Shown in pieces: positions 11,604 through 25,200 of a DNA stretch of 64,000 nt; the first letter of the stretch is position 1; each line of letters starts with the position of its first letter. The DNA is from Branchiostoma floridae (taxonomy: Eukaryota > Chordata > Leptocardii > Amphioxiformes > Branchiostomatidae): NCBI RefSeq assembly GCF_000003815.2, contig NC_049985.1, positions 5,934,874-5,998,873 on the forward strand, read 5' to 3'. Below the pieces are notes generated by a model that saw only the letters and a program-made list of their open reading frames with translations, did no database searches and was not told the DNA's origin. The position numbers and the translations under genes are program-made.

Positions 11604-14300
11604 GGAGAGAGGGATGAACATGTCATTAGATGTAGGTCATGTTGAATTGAACGAGAAACGAAGAGCAAAACTGTTATTATTCAGTGAGAGAGAGATGCAC
11701 ACATCCTTAGATATATAGACTATATTGAATTGAACTCAAATCATATATCAACAAGAATCAAATAGCAAAAATGCTATTAGATGTATACAGAAAAATGTTA
11801 TAAAATATACTTATAAGGTGCCCAACACAATAAAATCATATCCCGGTAAACTGAAAGGAAAATACCCAGTGATGTAGAAAATACCCTCTTACATTTCTGT
11901 GCAGCATACATATGGATAATATAAAGATGCTTTCAAATGATGATGCTTGCATTACATCTTGAATTTTAAAAAAGTCCAGGATTTCAATCCCAGGCCTGGT
12001 ACCTATGTAGTCAATTTGCCTTTGTACAGTACTATCAATATTATGGTACCTGTACTTGTAAAAGTTTAACCAAAAATGTATTAAATATCACATTTGGTTC
12101 CTCATTTTGTGTTACGACATCCCATAGAAATCTGCATCTTCTACCTCAGTCTGAAGGAACAAAATATCATTTGTCCATCTAAGAGATGAGAATCTTTGGC
12201 CAGCCTAAATTGCATGGTCATATTTAGCTCTTTTGTGAAGAAGGAATTAGCCTTTAATCTTGTAAAGCTACACTGTAGACAGAAAGTCTGGGGGAAAAAT
12301 GTAAAGGGGGACTTTCCAATGTTGACCCTCTCTGTATTTCTATCTGATAACTGTAAATCATTACCTTCTTGCATTACTTGCACAGCTGTGAGATAACATA
12401 TGGCCTGTAAAGGCCAGATATGGTCTATCTTTACCCTTTATAATTAAAAAAGGTAAGGTCCTAAGTGCATCTTGGAGTAATCTTCCACAAATGCCAAGGT
12501 TTCAGAACTTTTAAGTCATCATAATCTGTGCTATTAGCTGCACACAGCCAAGTGTCTTACATTGTCAGGATGTCACTCTGATGAACTTTTTGACTTGCCA
12601 TGGAGTGGCTACACTGCACACCATTTTTGATTTGCTGATAATGCATGCAAGTGGTGCATGACTTGTCATTTACAGATAAATTGGAATGACATTCCAGCTG
12701 TTAAGAAAATATAATACAAAGTTCACTTACAATAGAGAACAAAAACCTGCAATTCTAGTGTTAACCTGGTCACTTCTGCACAACATTATTAGGAATGACT
12801 TTTAGTATAAACTTCAACTGGAAATCCTAATCCTTTAGCATGTAACAAAATGAAGAGCTGGACATCCAACTAGAGCCCTGATTTCCCAGCGGAGGTTAGC
12901 TTCACTAGAACTCATTTTGGGCCATTCTCACCAAATGTTGCAGTTCATTTGCCCTGCGCCGTTTAGTTTGAGCCAATTTGAGCTGAACAAGATTAAAGTT
13001 CGTCTTCAAGTTACACAAATAAGATCCGGCTGGACAGCTTTGACCTTGGCTGGCTGCTGGTGTTTGTGCTCATGACCTCTGATAGGAACACAGGATGGAA
13101 TGACCCTATACAACCTGCTTGCACAGTTGTGACCAAAATTAAAACATCGTTGGAAAGTATTTCACACTCAAAATCAGTTACTCTACTGACAAGTATATGT
13201 GGTACATGTATAATGCAGTTTTGGGAATTTCAAAAAATTAAAATTGTTTTTTTGTGACATGGCTATTATGGCACAGAGAGCTTTGTGATAATGACCATCA
13301 AAATACATGCATCAGTCACAAAATACATGTATAATGTGGGCCAAAAGTATGCTGTAAGATTTATATGTTGCAATTTTACAGTTTACCAAAAAGGTTTCAC
13401 CTACAAAATCAGGAAGCATTGTCTTCATATATATCTGTTTGTTCTTGTCGGGTAGAGATGTACAATTACACATTTTTACAATGCTATATTTTGGGGAATA
13501 AAAGCAGTGGTGTAGCACGTACGTTCAAGGTTATTAACTGGCTACACGAAAACGTCAATAGTCATTACCATCAGGACACACTTTCAATTTTGGGGCTTAA
13601 CCCGTCCAGGTTGTGTCCATCACCAAGTCGTGTATCTCTTTATAGCACTTGGACTCCATCCAAGTAATTACCAGGCACTCTGGCCAAGTGTGTACCCAGG
13701 AGTTTACAGATTACACTGTCATTCTACCTACCTAATTCCTCAAGGCTTGATGCATTACCAGTCTGCACAAACACTTCAAAGTTTCACCCTAAGTTTCTCC
13801 CACTTATGGCAAAGGTAAAACAAAAGTTGTGTTTCCCTAGATCTTTTTGGAATCAATAACTATCCTGTGTGTGCCATCCTTGTTAGCTCCCATACACTCC
13901 ACTAATGCATGGAAATACACTGACATTTTTTTTCGTATGGGAGCCACAGAAAACTTAATAGGGTACCCAGGCTCAAATACAGAGTGATGGAGATTTCTTC
14001 CAACATACTCTTGTCATTTCTGTTTAAACATAAAACTGTGCTTATACAATGCATTTCTGAGTGCGTATAATTAGAATAAGATATTGAAAATACCAGAATC
14101 CACACGCATTTCAATTTTACATTTTGTTGCATCACTATAGCCTAAATTTTAAAAAAAGGAAAAAAAAAGGAGAGTCCCATCCTACTGACCCTAATTTTTC
14201 AAGACCAGTATTGGAAACACCACATTTATTTTCCAAGGCCTAATCCAGTATCAGAAGGAACATCAACTAGTTGGGAACAGAGTAGAGTTGCAGTACCGTA
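11604..14300 (-). other. SUPT20H intron
   Basis: The 2.7-kb interval between the two SPT20 exons, AT-rich, with TACATGTA at 13203 and 13324. No further exon was seen. A sequence near 11962-11990 faintly resembles a SINE B-box end. Confidence 0.6.
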
Positions 14301-14301
14301 C

Positions 14302-14358
14302 CTGTGTCCATCTGTGCTCGCCATCATTAGTGATTGCATTTACGTCACACACCAGAGT
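14302..14358 (-). CDS. SUPT20H: SPT20 homolog, preceding internal exon
   Basis: A 57-nt exon of 19 codons, phase 0 at both ends, with the minus-strand acceptor TGTTTCTGCAG and donor CAG/GTACGG. The peptide begins TLVCDVNAIT and ends HRWTQ. It joins in phase with the exon at 11462-11601, and in human SUPT20H the corresponding segment (TL-CDV--IT---HKWTQ) lies directly before the residues encoded by that exon. That contiguity is the main support for both calls. The exons for the SEP domain and N-terminus should lie at higher coordinates; I searched for their conserved words and did not find them. Confidence 0.8.
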
Positions 14359-14360
14359 CT

Positions 14361-15527
14361 GCAGAAACACAGGAGAGTACATCATTAGAATATTGTACAA
14401 GGCTACAGCAAATACATAACACTGCATACTAAAAATCTAAGGCAAGAGTATTACAAAATCCTTACATTTTCAGACTACAAAGAGTCACCATAAAGCCTGT
14501 AGAAAGACATGAAGTGTGAAAATGTGATATCATAGCCAACAGCCCTTTTGATCCTGTATTCAAGAAGTGTAATATAGTGTGTTAGCGCAGTATCACTACA
14601 CTAGGCTACCACATGGCATATTCCCCCTTTTGTCAGGGGGGAATGAAACTGTTTTGTTTTTATTCAAAATAGGGCAAAAATTACAGTGGACTCTATGACA
14701 TCCCTACAAGAAAGCTCTGTATTTACAGTAACAAAGATTTCAGCACCACCGAGAGCACCAATGGATAACAAGCACCCCAGCGAATTATCATTAACACTCA
14801 CACTGCTAAGGCATCCATTTGGCACCAAATGTTTCTTTGGTCATGGGGTTAAGCAGCAGTGAGAAGCTTAAAAAAACCACAACCACCTTCGTTTTGTTAA
14901 CATGGTTGCAAAGGATTTATTGCACCAGAATTCCATCAGTTGCATCTAGCATCTTTTTTATGAAAAGTAAGCACAGGATACTATCCTTAGTCAGACCTTA
15001 TGTGTGCTAATAATGATACATGTATGCTATGAGTACCTGCTGAATTGAATGGTTCTACTCTAGCCAAATGAGCCACAGAGGCTATCAGTAGCCCATCTAG
15101 CGGTATGCTATTATTGAGCAAAGGTCACCCAGCACCCAGTGTTTAGAATCGATACTGACATTCTTATTCAATCCGAAGACAAAATACACATTTAGTGCTG
15201 GCGATTCAGGGTTCATGGGTCCAAGCCCTGCAAGGGAAAAATGTCCTTGCATTTGAATGGACTGTATATATTCCTGCACAAGGGCCCCAGGTCCTGGTTG
15301 ATATGAAAGGCCACGTAGAGTTCAAGGCAGTGGATCGAACTGCTTTTCAGATAAGGCCGTGTTGATAACATTATAAGGATGATATCATCTGGGAACCCCA
15401 AAACTGATAGGGGTATGCAATAGAAGAAAGGTTGGCCAAAAAAGTTTCATCATTATGAAATCTATGTGGCCAGGAGGGTTGAATAAATGAGTAAACACAC
15501 AGAGTATGGGATACTAAACAATATGTT
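14361..15527. other. Probable SUPT20H intron or flank
   Basis: No exon or repeat recognised; short A-rich tracts only. Confidence 0.35.
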
Positions 15528-15588
15528 GAAAAAGATGTAAAAGAACAAAATTAAGAACTTCTTAATTTTGTTCTTTTACATCTTTTTC
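15528..15588. repeat. Perfect 61-bp palindrome (30-bp arms, 1-base centre)
   Basis: The left arm begins GAAAAAGATGTAAAAGAAC and the right arm is its exact reverse complement, with a single C at 15558 between them. All 30 pairs match. The loop is far too short for a microRNA precursor. No target duplication is visible. Confidence 0.95.
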
Positions 15589-15787
15589 TTTGCATTTGGA
15601 ATAGACTTTGGCATTCTGCAACATAATCATCCGTTTTCTGACATTTCTTTGCAATATATGGTATATGTTTCTCATTTTACAGCTTTGCACAATTTACAGC
15701 ATGGTCAATGTTTTTTGGGAAAAAAACAAATATTGATGCACATGCAGATGTCATCCACATAATCAAATCAACATGGCCTAAACCTAA

Positions 15788-16262
15788 GAGAAGTGTCCAA
15801 AATGTAGGCTTACAATATATGCAAAGATAATAATAATGAATGTTATTATGATGAGGTTGTCTTTATAGTGAAACAATCCTATTAACACTCAATCAGGTAA
15901 AGGCAGCACTATTTAGCAGTATAATTTACTTGGTAACAATACAAATTTGTACAGTACGTTGCATATACGAGGAACATTCAAGGTTAGATCTTGTCAAAAA
16001 AAATCTATAGAGAAAGAATCGCAAGAACCCATAGAGAAGTGTCCAAAATGTAGGTTTACAATCTATGCACATGAATGTTATTATGAGGTAACCACTGCCT
16101 TTAAAGGGAAACAATCCTACCAACACTCAATCAGATACAGACAACACTATTTACCCTCCCAGTACGATTTACATAGTAACAATAGAAATTTCTACCTTAC
16201 ATTGTACATGGAGCATCCAAGGTTAGATCTTATCAAGAAAATCTATAGAGAAAGTACTTTAA
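15788..16262. repeat. Tandem duplication, about 246-bp unit
   Basis: GAGAAGTGTCCAAAATGTAG occurs at 15788 and 16034, and the following text (AACAATCCTA, AACACTCAATCAG, GGTTAGATCTT, ATCTATAGAGAAAG) repeats in order. The 148-codon open frame over copy 2 (15947-16393), with its CPKC motif, is not preserved in copy 1 and is not called as a gene. Confidence 0.85.
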
Positions 16263-16393
16263 AAGGGAGGAAATGCTATAGAGGCTTCAATAATTGCACG
16301 GTAGGTAAAAAATGGAGAATTTGCGGGTGCTCTCTGGTTAACAAGGGGGTAGGTGGGCAGACGACAAAAGAAACACTTTTGCCATGGTTTTAA

Positions 16394-19300
16394 CTTTGAA
16401 GCAAAGAGGTTACTGCAGGAAATGCAAACACTAAGCATCTCCAACAGTTTGACTTGTATTATGTATATTAAAGGTGTGCAAAGTGCATGAGTAATATATA
16501 GATTCATAAAACAGATTTGATTTGATTTTTTTGCTAAAGGCTTATACTGTAAGTTATATGACTTGTGTTATACCAACCCCTCTGTGATTTGTGGTAGGAG
16601 CCTTGGAAAGTTAGGATTCAAAGTGCAGCTTTATGACATAATTGCACCGGATGATTCCCCACTGTTCCCCTTGTTATCCCCCGTTGTTGTCTGGAACATA
16701 TAGCTCGTTGTCATGATTGGTCGTTCCCACTCCATCTGGCTTGACACTTTGTAGTAACAGCCTTCCCCAAATCAATAGAAAAACAATTTCTGGAAGGAAA
16801 CTGCATCGATAATTAATGGCCAATTTCCGCGACGTTATCACGGTACAGCCATCCATTACCCAAGCTGCTCCGCCCTCGACCGATGCCAATCTCGGCTTTA
16901 CTCCCGCCATAATGCGTGACCTTTCCATCTTACTCCGGAACTATAATGTTCGAGTGCGTAAAATATTAAGTGCGCTCGGGAAGATAGTCCGACCATTCCT
17001 ACCTATAAACTCTCTCATCAGCATGGATCAATGCATGCACCAAGTTCATGATGGGATAATGCGGATCAATGGCACCTGGCTATTCTGGAGCCTGAATTCC
17101 AGCCAGATTGTGCGTTCTGATGGAGAAATCCCCAGGGGAATACCAGTGATGGAAATTGCTAGGTGTGAGGATATCGCAAGGGTAATGCCACATCTATAGC
17201 CTTGACCCCTCACAGACAGCATACACATGTAACAGGGTGTGACGAGGAAAAACAAATCCTGGAGTGCATGGGTGTCTGAATGTGTTTACACTTAGCTTCA
17301 TCATGTCCAGGTAGACATGCAGGTGGATCCTGGATGTCTGAGTTACTGAACTTTAAATGCAGAAATGTTTGCAGTGGTTCTTTGTTTGTGGTTTTTGCAG
17401 GGGCCACTTCAATGCAAACTTAAGTTAAAACCACCACAAAAATTTTTCCATTATAGTTGTATGAGACTACAGTCTACGGTGCTACGGCGGACTTAAAAAC
17501 CATCACGAACATTCTATTTTTCTCGCTACTGCCAAAGTAAATCCCTGCAAACATTAAATGCATTTACACTTACATTTGTAAAAAGGCTAAGCAGCCATTC
17601 TCAAACATGGTGACACAAGTAGTGGTACAATGTGACTTTGCAATGGTTTGCGTTTGCAGCAAGTCATCCCAGGTCACCAGAACTCTTTTCGATGAATGTT
17701 AAAGAAGTTCGGTCTATTTGGGTGGAAGATTTCATCTCGGGCAACCATCCGTTTGATTTCTTGGCCTAGAGCCATACTCCCAAACTCTGACATGTTATGC
17801 AGCCTTGTCTTCAGAATCTCATCTCATCCATAACATGAACTATGACATTTCTAAAGTTCAAGTTTGCACAGCTAGCATTAGTCAAAGCAAGATGAAGAGC
17901 TGTACCTGAGGCACTGTGTAATATAATACATACAGTACAGCACAATATCTACTGTTATGTGAAACATAATCATTTCACTTAATGGGTATATGATAGGCTT
18001 GAAGCAATTTAAATCAGAATGGCTTCTCTGGCTTTGAATTATAAGAAGCTGATATTGCTGCAGAGAGGCACTGATATGACCAAAGTAGCAGTTATCATGC
18101 ACAAGCTAAATCGTGTGGAGAAGGAAGGCTCAATCAATGTAATGTTGATGCTCAGCCATATGTAGTAGTTTTAGAGAGCTTTTTCCATACAAGACTTTTT
18201 TTAAGTTAGTAAAAATGGAGAAGTCTTCGCCTCCAAGAAAATGGAGGTATTGTGTTTGGTCTGTTTATTTGTCTATGTGTGTGTTCAAGTTTGTTCTTAC
18301 TTTTCTTCAGCAGGCTGACAGGAAGTGAATTTTACCAAGTAGCCAAAAGTTAGCAACTTAAAGTACCCAAGAGTGGAGCAAGTACATGAAATGTGTGAAA
18401 TGGACATGGTTGGATCATTTTGTTAAGATATCTTATTCTTAAAATTTCATGGTAGTAACTTCTCCCTCCTTAAGTTTCAAGCGAGCAGATATAAGAACAA
18501 AGAAAAACAAAACTCTACCTTGATGATATGATTTGGTAAACCAGCCATGAGTGGTGCACTTTATCATGACTTTCCCTAAGCCAGGATAAAACAAGGCAGA
18601 AGGCTTGGCGACTGCAGGTTGGCCTGATTAACAAATGTGGCGTGTCACTGGTATTGACAAGTTTCCCCAGGGGGGTCAGTTTTCTCTAGATATGGTACAC
18701 TAACCTTTGTGGGCCAAATTACAATAATTTCAATGCAGGCTCATTTCTTAATGTCCCAAGCTATGTATGTTTTCCATATAGAAGTTACTAGATATGGTTT
18801 TTTGAAACTGGATATCATTTCCAGAGTACTGCTATTTAGTGTGTCTTATTACCTGGATGTCCAACCTTTATCAACATACAAGTATGTTCATGGGGAGATT
18901 ATTCTGTAAAGTTACATTTAATGATAAAATGGTTGAAAATCCAGTTCATGAGACTGCACAGCCACTTAACAGTTGCTGTTACTACCACTGTTATTACTAT
19001 CGATAAACAAACCAATATTTTCCTGTCAGGTACAACGTAATGCAGATTGCAACAGCAAATCTTTCTGTATTGATAAACTAATAACAACATACAGTGTAGG
19101 TAATGTTAGTTGAAAGATGCTATTCTATATAATGCAAATGATCTAATTTGATAAGTAATTGAAAAGTAAACACTGTAATTCAATAGTGATAAATAATGGT
19201 AATGGCAAAGTGTCTGGTACTTGGCATGTCTGTAGTCAAAGAGGTCTATATGTTTTGACATACATAATGATTGTTTCCAAATCATAATGATTATAGCAAA

Positions 19301-19610
19301 TTATGCTAAATGAAAGAATAATGATCAAAATTGTTGTAAACATGTCTATCCTTAGTGCTGAATATATGACTGTTATTAATACTTAGGACATCTTAGGAAA
19401 TAAATACATTGTACTTATTCTAGGCTATTGTATTAAATGCCTCCTACAATTTCTTCACTGCTGATCGTGAGTGCAGCTGACATTGACATACGTTTAATAT
19501 TGCAAATACAATATATTTGACTTCAGGTCAGACACTTGGTGTCTTGACTTCGAAGTATTATATAGACCATAGCAAAAAGTGCGACTAACTTTATTGCATT
19601 AACCATATTC
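16394..19610. other. Gene-free interval with a possible repeat
   Basis: No recognised gene. A 128-codon GC-richer frame lies at 16816-17199 (see rejected). 17388-17600 resembles the dispersed GCAGTGGCC-type repeat at 33896. Near 18230-18247 there is a small hairpin, CCTCCA-agaaaa-TGGAGG, followed by a TTTG/TCTG-rich run; a similar hairpin occurs at 30200-30226. Confidence 0.35.
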
Positions 19611-19614
19611 CAAA

Positions 19615-20032
19615 ATATCACTTGAAGACAAAGGAAAATGTCCAGACTTTGCATGATGTACAAAATGACCAATAAACTGGTGGACGTACCGACTGATAAG
19701 TATCTAATACCAGCTCAATAAAGAACAAGAAATAGCCATGACTTCAAGTACAAGAGTTACCAAGTGTGAACCTAGGATTGATGTGTTCAAAAACTCGTAT
19801 TTTCCCAGAACTTTAATTGGAGAGTGGAATATGTTATCACCAAGCACAGTAGGGGCATCATCTCTGGATAGTTATAAAGAACGCTTGCAGATAGATGTGC
19901 AAAAGTAAGGTGTGACGCTACGGGTCCTTCGGTGTAATATAACCAGCTGCTGCCGCGCCGCGTGCCTGCAAAGCTGGTGTGTTACGCCGAAGGGCGGTTA
20001 TACGGGCTATATAGATATAGATACAGATATCC
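19615..20032 (+). mobile_element. 5'-truncated CR1-type LINE tail
   Basis: Two frames carry pieces of the reverse-transcriptase C-terminal region. From about 19633 the peptide reads RLCMMYKMTNKLVD, and 19771-19908 encodes a 45-residue C-terminus with VFKNSYFPRT, EWNMLSP and SLDSYKERLQ before TAA. The order and motifs (FFPRT..WN.LP, then SL..FK) are typical of the ORF2 end of CR1/L2-like non-LTR elements. A frameshift separates the pieces. A GC-rich 3'UTR follows and ends in a short TATAGATA-type tail. It is a dead fragment. Confidence 0.8.
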
Positions 20033-20621
20033 AAACACATATTATATTGTGTCTAAAATGTTGAGAAATCCTTCCTGCCACCAGGTTATTCACCTGAGTT
20101 TGTGATGTCATGGGAAACATGGCAAGCAGTTCGAAACATCAGTAAGGTCATATACATAATTCATACAAACATGTTTTCTCATTGAGTAATACTTACTATG
20201 GTTGAATGAAATACGGAAGCATTGCAATTTAAGGATCATAGGAGCATTGTAACCATTGAATATGGAGACGAAAATAATCCAATTGAATATTCTCTTTTCT
20301 TCTAGAGATGGATTTGGCAACCTTTCTGATAAGATCCCCAAGCATTTATTTGACTTTTTGCCAACACAGAAGAGGAATACTGTACCATACTTTAAACAGT
20401 TGATCTATCGGTATGTCATTCGGGTCACCTTTAAAATTACATCAAAAGGCGGAAGGCAGCGCCTTTGTGATTTTTAAAACAGCTCCTTAAGGACTAGACG
20501 CATGTAGATCTGAATGTGGTCTTTAGCTGGGGAACTCCGTGAATAACAATTTATTCAAGAGTTCAAAGAAGCGTCTCGCAAGAGCTCCACAAGGGAGGAC
20601 TAACTGTCGCCAACTGTCTAC

Positions 20622-20779
20622 TTCAAAAGGACAGTGATCCTCGTACGTTTTGTGGAGAACTCTTATAATGAAGGAAAGGTTATGAGAATCCGTCTTCTAA
20701 TTCAAAAGGACTGTGATCCTTGTACATTTTGCAGAGAACTCTTCTAATGAAGGGAAGGTTAGGAGAATCCGTCTTCGTC
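20622..20779. repeat. 79-bp tandem duplication
   Basis: TTCAAAAGGAC(A/T)GTGATCC starts at 20622 and 20701, and both copies run to GAGAATCCGTCTTC with about 10% divergence. Confidence 0.9.
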
Positions 20780-21141
20780 AGGTCCTCATTACCATGAGGT
20801 TAAACTTAATAAGGGAATATGTTGATTAATGAGGCACTCTTACAATATTGCAGATGTGAATAATATCCTGGCTGTTCACTTTTCCATGCATAAGAGTTTA
20901 TCTGAAATCCCCGTATTCATCATTCAACAGCATGTTGCTGCAGGGTCAGTCATTTTCCACCCACGCAACTTTGGGTGTATTCAGTAAAAAAAAAAGCTCC
21001 AGGTAGAAAAAAAGGAAATTGCAGACATAAGTCAAGACATATCATAGACATGAAAGGATTGCTATAAAAGATATATTATTGAAACCTACGTTAAGTTATG
21101 ATTTGTGAAGCTCCTGGTAAGAAGTAAAAAGGATGATAATG

Positions 21142-21420
21142 TAGTACATACATATGTCACCTCATATCAAACTTAGAAAAGTATCAGTATGACATTAAAT
21201 CCACATTCAGTAGCATTTTGTACAAGTTCACATATGTTACCTAATATCAAACACAGCTATTTTTAAATCTACATTCAGTAATTCATCTGTGAAAAAGTCC
21301 TCCATTTAAAAAAAAATGGCCAACACAAGTCTCCTCATATTAAACATAGAAGTCAGTTAGAGCATGAAGACTGTAATATATCTAAACCTAATGTTACATC
21401 CAGTAGCAAGTCTGTGAGAA
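21142..21420. repeat. Degenerate tandem array, about 3 units
   Basis: Phrases such as CACCTCATATCAAAC, TTACCTAATATCAAAC and CTCCTCATATTAAAC recur with ATCCACATTCAGTA-like blocks at about 90-115 bp. Old and diverged. Confidence 0.5.
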
Positions 21421-23456
21421 CTGTTCATTTTTATGTAGAATATAAAAGGCACCCCCCACTGGCAACGGAGTACTAACAAGCAGTTTTCAAGATCTCTTGA
21501 TTGAGTGAAGCGATGACTAGCATGTTGATCCGTGTTTCCTTGCCGCGTGAAAGATGTTCGCTGCAAATGGCTGAGTTGCTGTAGTTCCATCTTGTACAAC
21601 CTCGCAGACAATGTGTCTACTCCGGAATCATTCCGCTCCAGTTTAAGTGGGGCTTGGAGTGGAAATGGTGATGGAGAAAATCAGTTTGTCTCATGATCCA
21701 TGATGACATGATGGCATGCTAGCCATTTCCCTCTTGCTCCGAGGGAGAAACACCCAGAAAATTGGTGCACTTTAAGCACACTTTAAGCTGATACGCTCAG
21801 TCATGGCCGTTGTAAATGTGTCTTGTAGAGCCATAAAGCAGAATGAGTGGGAAGTGATGGTCCTCACAGCAACTTGTTCCATTATAAGTGGAACGTGAAA
21901 TTTTTGCAAATATGGTCATTGTACTGAGTTGTATAGGTCTTCTTGGACAATTTTGCCCACCTGAGCTACAGTCTAGCAAATAATGAGTTGACTATACCAA
22001 AATCTACAAATTCACTTGCACTTCAATAATGGAGTGTGAATTGTGCAAACTTTAAATAAAGATGAATAGCAAACTGCTCTTTTCCAGGCTCACACACGGC
22101 AGCATGTACATCAGCCAATGCGCCCATTTGAGAACACCCACCATCACTGCAATCCCTCCCTTAATGCCCTGCTGGAAAAACTTTCCTAACAAGCTGATCA
22201 AAAGCAATTGCAAGGCGTACTAAGGTGACCCAAATAGGGATTTAATGACATCGCAGGTACAGGCACCTGTGGAAGTGGGGGAGTGACAGAGATGAATTGA
22301 TACGCCTAACTCTGATTGCATGGATAGTCATGTAGATAACAACAAATTGCCAATATCTTCTGCGTTAGGACTACAGCTTACCAAAAACAACTTGAAGATA
22401 TTAGTAGCTGTAATTTACTCACTGTTTATTTCTTACAGCTATCTTTATAAATGACTCAGCTTGTTCTATGCAATAAAGAGCCTTACAAGACCGACAGTTG
22501 CCATTTGTCTTCCTTACCCAGAAGTGTTTATGTCTGTTATCTTCCAGACCACATTTGCCAGTCAACAGATGTGTGTTGCTCAGTACAGAGATAAAACAAA
22601 AATCTTTATAAAATTGTGCTGTTGGCAACTTGCAAAAGGATCATTTACAATTTTCTTATCAGTCTAATGATATACATGTACCAAGCCTACATGTGTGGTG
22701 ATGTAAGCATTTGATTGGGCATATTTGCTGTTATTAAACAGCAAGATAAATGTAGTTTACAGGCCACTTTGGAAGAAAAACTTGAAATTGCCTTAAAAAA
22801 AATGGCGATTATAGGACTTGTTCGTACTGTTGTTAGTTTATCAGTGAGTCACACATTTCAGATACTCAACCCTTGGGAAGTCACAATACAGTACAATGTT
22901 TTGTGCTAGAATCTAATCATCAAATGGTTTAGTGGACAAATGTACGACTAAATGAAACTTGTACAAGGCATTTCCCACTGATCTTGGGGCAACTCTTGCT
23001 CTGTCCACTCTTATATTTACTAGGTACATGAACCCAACTTCTAGCTAGCTCACTTTTGCGTATCACAGGCCATTTACACGTACCTTACATTTTCTGCTGA
23101 CAAGCAAATTGAGGGCCATGAAGCCTATTTGCAAGCAGTGTAATGATATTTTGGTAGTATTATATGTACATGTTGTATTACTAGTACTAATGCAAGACCA
23201 AATGTGAAAAATGTTGTTTTAGTGCAAAATCACCACAAATCAAAGTCAGCAATACAAGTTCATGATGCTATATCATATTAGCAAGACATGTGCCTCTACA
23301 TGTAATACGTTAAAACCAATACAAATCTTTAGATCATAATAAATCAATGAATTTTGGGAGATTTGCAGTGTCCTACTCATAGAAATTTCATGAATTAAAA
23401 CTAAAAGTTAGAAGAAAGGAATGAATGACGGCAAAACCTTGAGTTACCATATGTGG
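21421..23456. other. Gene-free interval
   Basis: No exon or transposon recognised. TACATGTA lies at 22673 and 23297. Confidence 0.35.
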
Positions 23457-23485
23457 GGTGTGTGTGTGTGTGGGGGGGGGGGGGG
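23457..23485. repeat. (GT)n followed by a 14-G run
   Basis: A short GT repeat runs into 14 consecutive G (23472-23485). Such tracts can form four-stranded structures and are prone to length errors. Confidence 0.9.
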
Positions 23486-23928
23486 CTTGAAGCACATTTA
23501 CGGGGACACTCCCTGCGTTAAGCCAACGCTTTCAATTTCCGACGATCGCTATCGACCAAGCAGTAAACCTGTCACAGGATGGAAACTTAAAGCCTTCCTC
23601 GAACGCTACCTGTTACAACTTCTGATGACTGCTGGGATCCCTTACCAATCTTCCCACCACCCCTCCTGGGCTTATTCTCAACAGTCTTTGCCTCCTTCCT
23701 CCATTACTGTTATTTACACAGAGGACGACGCTTCTAATTACTTCAAACAATTCCCGAGTTAGTTCCCATTATACCCTGCCATAAAGCGTTAATTGCAAAT
23801 CCGAAGCTGAGGCAGTTAAATCACCTATCCATGTATTATTGGCTCGCAAAATGCGAACGATGGTTGGTGCCAGCGATTGCTCGCTCGTTTGCCCTGTTAC
23901 TGTTTGACAATTGGTGGAGCCGATAGGA

Positions 23929-24600
23929 TTACCTTCCTGATCGTTATAGTTTATCGTGCGCTAAACCTTCAAATATCGGCGGGGAGGGTAACAAATAAAA
24001 CAGCGAGAGCTGCAAACTCTACATATTAATAAATACGTTTCTGAGACAATTCTCATCTTGACTACAGCCACAACACGAAGAAAGCTACTGTACCACTGTT
24101 ATTAAAATCTAAACCTCTTTGAGGACAAGGTAAAGAACAGACAAATGTCAGCAAACTCTAAGAATTTAATAGAATTACCTGATCGTTATAGTTTATTGTG
24201 CGCTAAACCTTCAAATATCGGCAGGAAGGGAGAACAAATAAAACTGAGACAACTGCAATTCTAGAAAATAAAAATTTCTTGGACGAAAAATTCTCAACTA
24301 ACTACAGCCACAAATGAAGAAAGCAGTACCACTAGTGTTATCAAAATCTAAATCTCTATAAAGTGGGGCATGTCCCACACTTCCGGATACACCCTCAGCA
24401 TAACAATGTTTCAGCCCTCTTATAATCACTGTGCACTGAACATTCAAACATTGTGGAAGGGTGGACAACAGATAAAACAGTGACTGCTAACCTAAAAATA
24501 CAGAATTTCTTGGAAAAAATTAAGCCCATCTTACTGCAGTCACCATTTTTAAGAGAAAAACAACTTACTACAAAATGAAGAACATAACTACCGGTACTGC
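23929..24600. repeat. Tandem array, about 242-bp unit, 2-3 copies
   Basis: GATCGTTATAGTTTAT(C/T)GTGC occurs at 23939 and 24181, followed in both by CTAAACCTTCAAATATCGGC, ACAAATAAAAC and ACTACAGCCACAA. A third, more diverged unit starts near 24420. Confidence 0.85.
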
Positions 24601-25045
24601 TAATAATGAGTGTATTTCCATGCTTACATGAAGAGCCATAAAAAAAAAGGCATAATCACATATTAATATGCAGCTCATGACACTTCATAATGAGAGGCTC
24701 TTGCGCAGGATTAAATGTTAATGTGATGATAATTGGCCCCAGTAGTACAGTTACTGAGATCCACACCTTATGGTTGTGATTATGAAGAAACGGTTCAGGG
24801 AGCATCGCAATAAAGACAGTTACTGGCAGAATGGAAATCAAATATTTTGACATATTTGAAACCTTTGGAAGTTGTTAATTTTCAAAACGGCAATAATTTT
24901 GAAAAGGGCAATATCTTGCTGTAAATTCTGTGAATGTTTCATGCATGGGGATCTCATTACTAGATATTGCCCTATTAAAGGCCATTTTTAAAAATTCTAA
25001 AAAGAACACAAATTGTACGTCAATTAAAAATTAGGTTTAAAAAAA

Positions 25046-25200
25046 GAGTGGCATGGAATGGCCGAGTGCCAAGGCTTAAGCTGAGGCAAGAGACCATGGT
25101 TTTCATTCCAGGCATTCCTGTCTGGACGTTGTTTCCTTGGGAAAGGCCCTTGACACAACTTCCTTCACCAATACCGTGCCAAAGACATGGTGGACAATCT
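25046..25200 (+). mobile_element. tRNA-derived SINE (core family, copy B)
   Basis: A tRNA-Leu/Ser-like head (ATGGCCGAGTGCCAAGGC, A box) is followed by CATGGTTTTCATTCCAGG (B box), then the core TTTCCTTGGGAAAGGCCC and ACAACTTCCTTCACC. It is the best-preserved of the three core-family copies and shares GTCTGGACGTTG-type sequence with copy A. Confidence 0.75.

Noticed and set aside
15528-15588. microRNA precursor
   Set aside because: The hairpin is perfect with a one-base loop; real precursors have mismatches and a loop of several bases.
15947-16393. 148-codon frame with a CPKC motif
   Set aside because: It covers one copy of a tandem duplication and the other copy is broken in the same frame, so the frame has not been conserved.
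16816-17199. 128-codon plus frame in GC-richer DNA
   Set aside because: No domain recognised and no splice sites in frame. Left open as a weak candidate; cross-species comparison would settle it.
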